Source: Candidatus Gribaldobacteria bacterium (GTDB taxonomy: Bacteria; Patescibacteriota; Minisyncoccia; Minisyncoccales; CG1-02-41-26). From it: 6,601 nt of DNA. Below the pieces are notes generated by a model. The model saw only the letters and a list, made by a program, of their open reading frames with translations, searched no databases and was not told where the DNA came from. Below are positions 1 to 6,008 of the stretch, piece after piece. Where the stretch lies: the NCBI GenBank assembly GCA_026396775.1, contig JAPLWD010000081.1, positions 1-6,601 of the forward strand, in the 5' to 3' direction. The first letter of the stretch is position 1. Every line of letters begins with the position of its first letter. The translations under genes were made by a program, and so were the position numbers.

Positions 1-6
1 AAAAGT

Positions 7-1302
7 ATGATAGTGAAAAAATCTAAAACATCAGAGCCAAATAAAAATGAGGAAACGCCGAATGAGCAAGGATCTCAAAGACCTAGAAGGTTAAGGGTGC
101 GGGTGGTTGGCATTGGCGGGGGAGGGGTTTCAATTATTGGAGAAATGGCTAACCCGCCTAAAGCTACAGTTGAAAATGGGCAGTATCTTTTAGGAGGTGT
201 AAGTTTTTGGGCTTTGGATACCGATGCGCGAGTTTTTCAAAAAGCGAAAAAAAATATTCGAGTTTTACAGTTTGGCGAAAAAACAGCACGGGGTTCGGGC
301 ACGGGTATGAACATTGATTTAGCTCAAAAATCGGCCGAAGAAGATCAAGAAAAAATTGTTAAAATTTTAAAAGATCAGGACATTATTATTTTGGTGGGAT
401 GTTTGGGTGGGGGAGTGGCCTCGGGGGCAGGGCCGTTAATCGCTAAAATGGCGCAAGAACAAAAAGCTGTTACTTTGGGAATTTTTACTTTACCTTTTGG
501 CTTTGAGGGCGATAAAAAAATGCTTTTAGCTAAAAAGGCCGCTGAAAAATTAAGAGAAAACTTGTCGGGGATTATTATAGTACCCAACGAAAAGATTTTT
601 CAAATTGCGGATAAAAAGATGCCGTTGAAAAAATCTTTTTCAGCCTTAAATCAAATTTTTGCTACGCGCCTGAATGGTTTGTTAGAGATTATTTTAAAAC
701 CGAGCTTAATCAATATTGACTTTGCGGATTTAAGGACTATTTTAGAGTCAAAGGGGGCGTGGTTATTTTTGGGGCAAAGTATTACTCACGGACAAAGCCG
801 AGCCGAAGAAGCTGTGAAAAATATTTTTCATAACCAATTGTTTGATAGCCCACCGAAAGTGGTTAATCGGATTTTATATAACATTACCGGCGGAAAAGAT
901 TTAAATATTAAAGAGGTGGAAATGATTAGCCAAAGTATTGCCCAGCTAAACCCTAAGGCTAAAATTATTTTTGGGCTTTCGCAAGATCAAAAATATGCCA
1001 ATAAACTAAAGGTAACTATTTTGGCAGTTTCGGATGGTGAAAAAAGAAGGCTAGTTGAAAAACCACTCGAAGTAGTTAAAAAGAATAAAAAGAAAATTAG
1101 AATTCATTTAAGAAAGGGTAAGTCTAGTAAGTTTTTTCTGGGAGGGAATAAAAAGGAAAGTAAAACGGAAGGAGGGGATAACAAAGAGACATTTCGACAG
1201 TCGGGTTTAGAAGTTAAGGAGGCCGAGCAAGCCGAAGCACAAAAAGAATTAGCCAAGGAAGTGGTTTGGGAGATCCCCGCGTTTTTAAAGAAAAGAATGT
1301 AA
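7..1302 (+). CDS. ftsZ: Divergent FtsZ, tubulin-like cell-division GTPase
   Basis: FtsZ polymerises with GTP into the cytoplasmic division ring. The 431-residue protein shows the family order. A basic/polar tail (1-30) precedes the nucleotide loop GIGGGG (35-40), LDTDA (70-74), RGSGTGMN (95-102), the tubulin signature region GGGVASGAGP (134-143), LPFGFEG (162-168) and IVPNEK (191-196). The catalytic T7 loop NIDFAD (236-241) keeps N236, D238 and D241. A Lys/Glu-rich linker (about 350-420) leads to WEIPAFLKKR (421-430), which resembles the FtsZ C-terminal peptide that binds FtsA and other partners. Oddities: the usual GGGTGTGAAP is GGGVASGAGP, NTDA is DTDA, and the Asn of GGGGGNA is replaced by Ser. 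The retained T7 aspartates and tail suggest an active division protein, but it could be a second FtsZ copy with altered GTPase behaviour. The ATG lies 6 nt from the window edge, so its upstream signals are not visible. Confidence 0.93.
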   Translation: MIVKKSKTSEPNKNEETPNEQGSQRPRRLRVRVVGIGGGGVSIIGEMANPPKATVENGQYLLGGVSFWALDTDARVFQKAKKNIRVLQFGEKTARGSGTGMNIDLAQKSAEEDQEKIVKILKDQDIIILVGCLGGGVASGAGPLIAKMAQEQKAVTLGIFTLPFGFEGDKKMLLAKKAAEKLRENLSGIIIVPNEKIFQIADKKMPLKKSFSALNQIFATRLNGLLEIILKPSLINIDFADLRTILESKGAWLFLGQSITHGQSRAEEAVKNIFHNQLFDSPPKVVNRILYNITGGKDLNIKEVEMISQSIAQLNPKAKIIFGLSQDQKYANKLKVTILAVSDGEKRRLVEKPLEVVKKNKKKIRIHLRKGKSSKFFLGGNKKESKTEGGDNKETFRQSGLEVKEAEQAEAQKELAKEVVWEIPAFLKKRM

Positions 1303-1311
1303 AAAATTTTG

Positions 1312-1479
1312 GATTGCGAAAGGCAAGCCGGCTTGGAAAGTATTTTCAAGGAGACGCTTGTCCCCCAGCGGGGGACTTCGCTCAGCTCTCGCTCCTGTTG
1401 CCCCTCGAGTACTCGGGGACCATGCCAACAGGGCTCGAGGTGCTCCTTGAAAATACTTTCTTCGCCTCATTTCGCAATC
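1312..1479. repeat. 168-nt nested inverted repeat between ftsZ and galU
   Basis: This element fills most of the 199-nt ftsZ-galU gap and is visibly richer in G+C than the flanking genes. The outer arms gattgcgaaa (1312-1321) and tttcgcaatc (1470-1479) are perfect complements. The next arms gaaagtattttcaaggag (1336-1353) and ctccttgaaaatactttc (1443-1460) are an 18-bp perfect match. Between the two left arms lies the palindrome caagccggcttg (1324-1335). Inside are gtccccc-agc-gggggac (1360-1376) and a stem cctgttg (1394-1400)/caacagg (1426-1432) enclosing cgagtactcg (1406-1415). No convincing protein is encoded here. It could be a non-autonomous mobile element, a structured RNA or 3' processing/termination structure of ftsZ, or several palindromes inserted into each other. 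Confidence 0.85.
1360..1376. repeat. GC-rich hairpin inside the ftsZ-galU repeat
   Basis: A perfect 7-bp stem gtccccc/gggggac encloses the 3-nt loop agc. It is the strongest local hairpin in the large repeat. It has no following T-run, so it does not look like a standard intrinsic terminator. Confidence 0.8.
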
Positions 1480-1501
1480 TAAAGATAAGAATTTATTCAC
1501 T

Positions 1502-2380
1502 ATGTCTATGGAAATTAAAAAAGCAGTGATACCAGCGGCGGGGTTAAGCACCCGATTTTTACCTTTGACTAAAATTATGCCCAAGCAACTTTTGCCAGTG
1601 GGGGATAAGGCAATGATTGAGCATGTGGTTTTAGAAGCGGTGGAAGCGGAAATGGCTCAAGTTATTTTTGTTTTATCGGAAACCCAAAAGAGTATTTTGG
1701 AATATTTTAAGAGTAAGCCTAAGCTAGAAAGTTTTTTGGAGGCTCGGGGTCAAAAAGAAATTTTAGAGAAATTAAAACAGCACGATGCTGTGTTTACACA
1801 AGTGACGCTTTCTGCGGTGCAACAGCTTTTACCCAAAGGGGATGGGGATGCGGTATTGAGGGCTAAAAATCAAGTGGCTAAAGAAGCTTTTGCGGTTTTG
1901 TTTTCGGATGATTTATTTTTAGCTAAAGTGCCCGCCATTGAGCAAATGAAACAGGTTTTTTTAACCGCTCAAAAGCCGATTATTGGCTTAAAAAGAGTAG
2001 CCCCTGAAAAGGTATCCTCTTATGGTTGTGTTAAGGTAGAAAAAATTGCTAATCGTTTGTATAAAATTAAAGAGATTGTTGAAAAGCCAGCTTTAAATGA
2101 GGCTCCATCGGATTTGGCAATTTGTGGACGCTATATTTTTACGCCCGACATTTTTCACTATTTAGATAAGGTTATACCAAATAAAAAGGGTGAAGTTATT
2201 TTGGCAGATGCTTTAAGGGGGATGCTGGAAGATGGTAAAATTATTTATGGCTATGATATTGAAGGCGATTGGTTAGAGTGTGGCAAAACGGTTGATTGGC
2301 TCAAGTCAAACATCCAAGTTTGTTTGGATCACCCAGAATATGGACCAGCTTTAAAAGAATGGGTGAAGAATTTAAGATAA
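1502..2380 (+). CDS. galU: UTP--glucose-1-phosphate uridylyltransferase (GalU type)
   Basis: A cytoplasmic nucleotidyltransferase that would make UDP-glucose and pyrophosphate from UTP and glucose-1-phosphate, feeding glycan or envelope synthesis. The 292 residues match the usual GalU length. The N-terminal nucleotide-binding signature is AVIPAAGLSTRFLPLTK followed by MPKQLLPV (8-33); the common form is GLGTRFLPATK..PKEMLP, so S16 and Q29 are small departures. GDGDAVLRAK (113-122) matches the G.GHAVL.AK motif, and LFSDDL (133-138) holds the metal-binding aspartate region. SYGCVKVE (173-180), IVEKP (192-196) and KGEVILADAL (229-238) are also typical. The sugar could be something other than glucose, since close relatives act on dTTP or CTP. 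The start is ATG 1502, with ATG 1508 equally possible; neither has a strong Shine-Dalgarno sequence. trxB follows after 13 nt, so the two are probably co-transcribed. Confidence 0.9.
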   Translation: MSMEIKKAVIPAAGLSTRFLPLTKIMPKQLLPVGDKAMIEHVVLEAVEAEMAQVIFVLSETQKSILEYFKSKPKLESFLEARGQKEILEKLKQHDAVFTQVTLSAVQQLLPKGDGDAVLRAKNQVAKEAFAVLFSDDLFLAKVPAIEQMKQVFLTAQKPIIGLKRVAPEKVSSYGCVKVEKIANRLYKIKEIVEKPALNEAPSDLAICGRYIFTPDIFHYLDKVIPNKKGEVILADALRGMLEDGKIIYGYDIEGDWLECGKTVDWLKSNIQVCLDHPEYGPALKEWVKNLR

Positions 2381-2393
2381 TTATTACTTTATT

Positions 2394-3320
2394 ATGATGT
2401 ACGATTTAATTATTATTGGGGGTGGGCCAGCAGGGATTACAGCTGGAATTTACGCCTCTAGAAAAAAATTAAAAACTTTAATTATCGCGAAAGATTTTTT
2501 TGGGCAGATTGCCAAAACCCACCGGGTGGATAATTGGCCTGGAGATTTGGGTATTTCGGAAATGGATTTGATGCGAAAAATGGAAAAACATCTGAAAAGT
2601 TTTTCGATAGAAATTAAAGCGGATCAAAAAGTTGTCTCTGTGAAAGCGGAAGGAGGTTCCCTCCTTCTTGCAGGAAGGACTTTTGTGATTCAGGTTGAGA
2701 ATGGGGAAAGTTTTGAGGCTAAAGCTGTGATTATTGCGACTGGTAGAGCCGAAAAGAAACTAGGTGTGCTGGGTGAAGAGGAATTAATTGGCAAGGGGGT
2801 TTCTTATTGCTCAATTTGTGATGCTCCATTTTTTACAGATAAAAAAGTGGCGGTAATTGGCAGTGGTAATTCGGCTTTGGATTCGGCCAAGTATGCTGCT
2901 GAAGTTTGTTTATTTTTTCAGGGTGAAAAAGTTTTGGGAGATGAGTGTTCGCAAGAATTGATCAAGCAGCAAACCAAAATTAAGTTTTATCCTCAAACCG
3001 AAATTAAAGCGATTGGTGGCGCAAAAAAAGTGGAGAGTTTAACTTATCAAGAAATTATTTCGGGAGAAGAGAAACAGATTAGTGTGGATGGTGTTTTTAT
3101 AAATATAGGGTCGGTGCCGGTGGCTGGTTTGGTGGGTGATTTGGTGGCTAGAAATGAAAAGGGTGAAATTGTGGTTGATTCCAGAAATAATGTTACTTCG
3201 CAGGTGGGTATTTTTGCTGTGGGCGATGTGACGGATAGTAATTGGAAACAGCTTATTTTGGCTTCGGCTGATGGAGCAAAAGCAGCTTTGGCAGTTTACG
3301 AATACTTACAAAATAAATAA
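2394..3320 (+). CDS. trxB: Thioredoxin reductase-like flavoprotein, possibly NADH-type
   Basis: A cytoplasmic FAD-dependent disulfide reductase that would pass electrons from a nicotinamide cofactor to thioredoxin or a similar partner. The 308 residues are the normal low-molecular-weight TrxB length. The FAD-binding GGGPAG is at 9-14 and VIIATG at 112-117. The redox pair is C139-S-I-C142-D, equivalent to CATCD. The second dinucleotide fold is GSGNSA (156-161), and the C-terminal FAD motif is GIFAVGDVTD (272-281). The HRRDxxRA segment that binds the NADPH 2'-phosphate in typical TrxB is absent; residues 172-184 read CLFFQGEKVLGDE, closer to the NADH-using AhpF reductase domain. A short insert at about 86-96 is coded by palindromic DNA. 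ATG 2397 is an alternative start one codon later. The galU stop lies 13 nt upstream. A dedicated partner, such as the CPYG protein downstream, is possible but unproven. Confidence 0.87.
   Translation: MMYDLIIIGGGPAGITAGIYASRKKLKTLIIAKDFFGQIAKTHRVDNWPGDLGISEMDLMRKMEKHLKSFSIEIKADQKVVSVKAEGGSLLLAGRTFVIQVENGESFEAKAVIIATGRAEKKLGVLGEEELIGKGVSYCSICDAPFFTDKKVAVIGSGNSALDSAKYAAEVCLFFQGEKVLGDECSQELIKQQTKIKFYPQTEIKAIGGAKKVESLTYQEIISGEEKQISVDGVFINIGSVPVAGLVGDLVARNEKGEIVVDSRNNVTSQVGIFAVGDVTDSNWKQLILASADGAKAALAVYEYLQNK
2649..2679. repeat. Palindromic insert in trxB
   Basis: Two overlapping palindromes lie in the coding sequence. The first is gaaggagg-ttc-cctccttc (2649-2667), a perfect 8-bp stem with a 3-nt loop. 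The second is tccttcttgcaggaagga (2662-2679), 9 bp per arm with one G/T mismatch, centred on TGCA. Its core TTCTTGCAGGAA (2665-2676) matches the core of the enolase palindrome at 11 of 12 bases and is read in the same frame. It encodes roughly E86 to T96 in a loop between two strands (VVSVKAE and RTFVIQV) where thioredoxin reductases normally have only a short turn. Confidence 0.7.
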
Positions 3321-3324
3321 CTAA

Positions 3325-3348
3325 CAGACTCCCGACTCCGGGAGTCTG
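3325..3348. repeat. Perfect hairpin at the trxB-eno junction
   Basis: Arms cagactcccg (3325-3334) and cgggagtctg (3339-3348) form a 10-bp perfect stem with loop actc. It begins 4 nt after the trxB stop. There is no T-run after it; the following bases are atgaaaaaacc. It therefore does not look like a classic terminator, although it may end or protect the galU-trxB message. It lies exactly where the missing N-terminal codons of enolase should be. Confidence 0.8.
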
Positions 3349-3383
3349 ATGAAAAAACCGATGGGGGAGCGTTTAAAGCTTCG

Positions 3384-4580
3384 GTGCCTTCGGGTACTTC
3401 GCAGGGTATTTATGAGGCTAAAGATTTAAGAGATGGAGGGGCGAGATTTTTAGGGCAGGGCGTTTTAAGGGCAGTTGAAAATATTAACCAAGAAATTAAC
3501 CAGGTTTTGAGTGATAAAAAATGGGAGAGGATTCAAGGTATTGATCAAGCTTTATTGACCCTAGATAGCACAGAAGATAAAAGCCGATTGGGAGCCAACG
3601 CTATTTTAGCGGTTTCTGTAGCTAGCTTGCGAGCCTTGGCTTTTGAAAAAGACCTGCCCCTATATCAATACATCTGGGAAATCCAAGGCACTATGGAACT
3701 AGCTCGGCTAGTTCCTGCAGGAACTAGCCGAGCTAGTTTTACTCTTCTTCCTGTGCCGTGTTTTAATGTTATTAATGGAGGGCAACACGCTGGGGGTAAC
3801 TTGAAGGTTCAGGAGTTTATGATTATACCGCAAAAAGAAACCTTTGCTGAAAACTACCGAATGGGAGCTGAAATTTATCAAAATTTAAAAGGGATTTTAT
3901 CTAGCCAATATGGGGTATCGGCTATTAATGTTGGCTATGAGGGCGGATTTACTCCGGCCTTAAATAAAACTCGCGAGGCTTTAGACTTAATACTGCAAGC
4001 GATCGAAAAGGCTGGATATTTAGCTGAAGTTAAATTAGGGTTGGATGTGGCGGCCTCTGAATTTTTTGAAAATGGGCAATATAATTTTGAAGAAGGGACG
4101 ATGAATAGCCAAAAAATGATTGATTTTTACCAAGGATTACTGGAGGACTATCCGATAATCTATTTGGAGGATCCTTTTAGTCAGGAAGATTTTGAGAGCT
4201 GGGGTAAACTAAAAAAAGTTACAAGCTCTAGAAAAAATTTAATGATTATCGGAGATGATTTATTAGTGACAAATGTCCAAAGAATTGAAATGGCTCAAAA
4301 GCAGAGTTTATGCAACGCATTAATTTTAAAACCCAATCAAATTGGAACGGTAACTGAGAGCTTGAAAGCCGTTAGCTTGGCTCAAGCGTATGGGTGGAAG
4401 GTGGTTGCTTCACATCGTTCGGGCGACACGTGTGATGATTTTATTGCGGATTTGGCGGTTGGAACGGGAGCTAATTTTATGAAGGCTGGTGGCTTAAGCC
4501 GAGGGGAGAGAGTTACTAAGTACAACAGGCTTTTGGAGATTGAAGAAGAGTTAGGAGAAATATCGAAATATCGAGTTTAG
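3384..4580 (+). CDS. eno: Enolase, N-terminally truncated, with a palindrome-coded insert
   Basis: Enolase converts 2-phosphoglycerate to phosphoenolpyruvate. Clear motifs are PSGTSQG (2-8, mobile loop with S3), FGANAILAVS-like LGANAILAVS (69-78), LPVPCFNVINGGQHAGG (122-138, H135), E144, YEGGF (185-189, E186), LDVAASEF (220-227, D221), YLEDPF (260-265, E262), GDDLLVTN (290-297), LKPNQIGT (315-322, K316), SHRSGDT (343-349, H344) and MKAGGLSRGER (366-376, K367). The catalytic set is thus complete. Two things are odd. Homology runs upstream as EKTDGGAFKAS in the same frame from about 3351, but the expected start with ILDSRGNPTVEV is absent and the frame is closed by the trxB stop at 3318. GTG 3384 is the only recognisable start, and it falls at the conserved VPSG. 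Residues 105-119 are an extra segment coded by a 42-bp palindrome. The common GDEGG is GYEGG here. The gene is either a shortened functional form, a decaying copy, or a local assembly error. Confidence 0.88.
   Translation: MPSGTSQGIYEAKDLRDGGARFLGQGVLRAVENINQEINQVLSDKKWERIQGIDQALLTLDSTEDKSRLGANAILAVSVASLRALAFEKDLPLYQYIWEIQGTMELARLVPAGTSRASFTLLPVPCFNVINGGQHAGGNLKVQEFMIIPQKETFAENYRMGAEIYQNLKGILSSQYGVSAINVGYEGGFTPALNKTREALDLILQAIEKAGYLAEVKLGLDVAASEFFENGQYNFEEGTMNSQKMIDFYQGLLEDYPIIYLEDPFSQEDFESWGKLKKVTSSRKNLMIIGDDLLVTNVQRIEMAQKQSLCNALILKPNQIGTVTESLKAVSLAQAYGWKVVASHRSGDTCDDFIADLAVGTGANFMKAGGLSRGERVTKYNRLLEIEEELGEISKYRV
3697..3738. repeat. Perfect 42-bp palindrome inserted in frame in eno
   Basis: The 42 bases equal their own reverse complement, centred on CTGCAG between 3717 and 3718, with no unpaired loop. 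The length is exactly 14 codons. It encodes most of residues 105-119 (E-L-A-R-L-V-P-A-G-T-S-R-A-S-F). In other enolases the PLYxxIxxLxGT segment runs within a few residues into LPVPMMNIINGG, so this stretch is extra. The reading frame and both flanking motifs are intact. Its core TTCCTGCAGGAA (3712-3723) recurs with one change in trxB at 2665-2676. Confidence 0.92.
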
Positions 4581-4615
4581 AGTTTCGAGGAATACAAGTA
4601 ACTTGTAACTCGATA
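4569..4615. repeat. Inverted repeat spanning the eno stop, possible weak terminator
   Basis: Arms tatcgagtt (4569-4577) and aactcgata (4607-4615) are perfect 9-bp complements. A smaller hairpin tacaag-taa-cttgta (4593-4607) nests inside and shares one base with the right arm. The left arm overlaps the end of eno, whose stop is TAG at 4578. A run of seven T lies at 4634-4640, 18 nt after the stem and directly before the apgM start. This is too far for a standard intrinsic terminator, so the role is uncertain. Confidence 0.6.
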
Positions 4616-4644
4616 TATCGAAATTTCTAAATGTTTTTTTATAT

Positions 4645-5853
4645 ATGGTAGGTAAAAAAATTATTTTTTTAGTGGTTGATGGGATGGGGGATAGAGCGAT
4701 TAAAGAGTTGGGCGATCAAACGCCTCTAGAAGCAGCTAGAAAACCCAACTTTAATTTAATGGCTCAACAAGGGGTAACGGGATTGGTTCAACCAACTTAC
4801 TTGGGAAGTTTCCCAACCTCGCAAGATGCTCATTTGTCGTTGTTTGGTTATGATTTAAAAACATGGCAAATTGGGCGGGGGGTTTTTGAGGCTTTGGGGA
4901 TGGATTGGAATTTTAAAAAGGGTGATGTAGCTTTACGAGGAAATTTTGCCACCATTGACCCTGTAACTAAAATGGTTTTGGATCGCCGAGCAGGGAGGAT
5001 TGAAAAAACCGAGTCTTTAATTAAATCGTTAGAAGGAATTAAAATTAGAGGGATTAGCTTTTTTTTCAAACAAGGTGTTTACCAAAGGATTGCTGTGATT
5101 ATGCGAGGCAAGGGTTTATCAGAAAAAGTTTCGGATGGCGACTCGCATAAGGATAAAATCACAGCTTTGCGAATTAAACCTTTAGTCCAGGAAAAATCAG
5201 CTATTTTTACCACTCAAGTTTTAAACGAGTTTTTAGCCAAGAGCCAGCAGATTTTACAAAATCATCCCTTGAATAAGGCTAGAATTAAAAAAGGTTTTTT
5301 GCCGGCTAATTATATTTTATTAAGAGAAGCAGGTATAAAAAACCCTTTACCCAGTTTTAAAAGCTTATGGGGTTTAAAAGCTTGTTGTATTGCGGGGGGG
5401 GATTTATATCAGGGGATTGGCAAGGCTTTGCAAATGGATTTAATTAAGGTTAAAGGAGCCACAGGAAAGGATAATACTAATTTAAAGGGTAAATTTGAAG
5501 CTGCCAAAAAGGCTTTGAAAAAATATGATTTTGTATTTTGCCACATAAAGGCGGTGGATAACTTTGGGCATGATGGTGATTATTTAGGCAAAAAACGGAT
5601 GCTTGAAAAAATTGATCAGTTTTTACCAATTTTAATGCAATCAAAGGCCTTGGTGGTCGTAACAGCCGATCATTGTACACCGTGCATCTTAAAGGAGCAT
5701 TCTAAAGATTTAATACCTGTTTTAGTTTTTGGGAATGGGAACGATACAACTGAAAATTTTTCTGAAAAGGCTTGTAAGCAAGGAAAGTTAGGGGTAACTC
5801 GGGGTATTGATTTACTTCCTAAAATAATTAAAATAGACAATACGAATAAATAA
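4645..5853 (+). CDS. apgM: 2,3-bisphosphoglycerate-independent phosphoglycerate mutase, archaeal type
   Basis: Interconverts 3- and 2-phosphoglycerate through a phosphoserine intermediate, using two metal ions (alkaline phosphatase superfamily). The 402 residues fit the archaeal-type family, which is shorter than the roughly 510-residue GpmI. Motifs include the metal-binding VVDGMGD (10-16, D12) and TPLEAARKPN (26-35). The catalytic-serine region is PTSQDAHLSLFGYD (57-70), with S59 aligning to the serine of the usual GSDTAH. GNFATID (99-105) and LDRRAGR (112-118) are followed by SDGDSHKDK (163-171), HIKAVDNFGHDGD (300-312) and TADHCTPCILKEHS (340-353), which hold the remaining metal ligands. 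The start is ATG 4645; ATG 4631 is out of frame, and no Shine-Dalgarno sequence is seen upstream. It lies 64 nt after eno, so consecutive glycolytic steps are adjacent and probably co-expressed. Confidence 0.93.
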   Translation: MVGKKIIFLVVDGMGDRAIKELGDQTPLEAARKPNFNLMAQQGVTGLVQPTYLGSFPTSQDAHLSLFGYDLKTWQIGRGVFEALGMDWNFKKGDVALRGNFATIDPVTKMVLDRRAGRIEKTESLIKSLEGIKIRGISFFFKQGVYQRIAVIMRGKGLSEKVSDGDSHKDKITALRIKPLVQEKSAIFTTQVLNEFLAKSQQILQNHPLNKARIKKGFLPANYILLREAGIKNPLPSFKSLWGLKACCIAGGDLYQGIGKALQMDLIKVKGATGKDNTNLKGKFEAAKKALKKYDFVFCHIKAVDNFGHDGDYLGKKRMLEKIDQFLPILMQSKALVVVTADHCTPCILKEHSKDLIPVLVFGNGNDTTENFSEKACKQGKLGVTRGIDLLPKIIKIDNTNK

Positions 5854-5859
5854 ATATAA

Positions 5860-5998
5860 AATTTCTAATTTCTCTAATTCCTAATTTCTAATTAAATCCC
5901 AATGTCTAATGACTAATGAATAAAAAGGCACTCTTTGTTTATTGGAATTTGGTCATTTAGACATTATTTAGTAATTAGAAATTAGTAATTAGAAATTA
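5860..5998. repeat. AT-rich long imperfect inverted repeat between apgM and the CPYG gene
   Basis: This occupies nearly all of the 155-nt gap. Matching arm segments, from outside in, are aatttctaatt (5860-5870) with 5986-5998, ctaatttctaatta (5881-5894) with taattagaaattag (5972-5985), aatgtctaatgac (5901-5913) with 5952-5965 (one bulged T), and aataaa (5919-5924) with tttatt (5938-5943). The remaining loop is 5925-5937. The right arm also contains a perfect tandem duplication of gtaattagaaatta (5971-5984 and 5985-5998). It could act as a bidirectional terminator or be a miniature-element remnant. No convincing promoter stands out within it. Confidence 0.8.
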
Positions 5999-6008
5999 AT
6001 AAAATATT

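Noticed and set aside
375..587. Minus-strand open frames inside ftsZ, and similar ones at 4848-5069 and 5477-5680 inside apgM
   Set aside because: They lie wholly within strongly supported + strand genes and show no family motifs or start signals.
1285..1584. Open frames over the ftsZ-galU gap on both strands (about 99 codons minus, 87 codons plus)
   Set aside because: They overlap the ends of two well-supported genes and are translations of the inverted repeat. No family motif is seen, so they are treated as by-products of the GC-rich element.
3325..3348. Intrinsic terminator after trxB
   Set aside because: The stem is strong but no T-run follows on the + strand, so it is reported as a hairpin or repeat only.
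3349..3429. Short + frame from ATG 3349 (begins MKKPMGERLKL)
   Set aside because: It overlaps the clear enolase frame, is only 26 codons, and has no recognisable features. It would reach the enolase frame only with a one-base insertion, and would still lack the N-terminus.
5834..5860. Possible promoter TAGACA (5834-5839) and TATAAA (5855-5860) at the end of apgM
   Set aside because: The spacer is only 15 nt, the hexamers are partial matches, and such matches are common by chance in AT-rich DNA.
5971..5998. CRISPR-like repeat
   Set aside because: Only two adjacent 14-nt copies with no spacer between them; it is a tandem duplication within an inverted-repeat arm.
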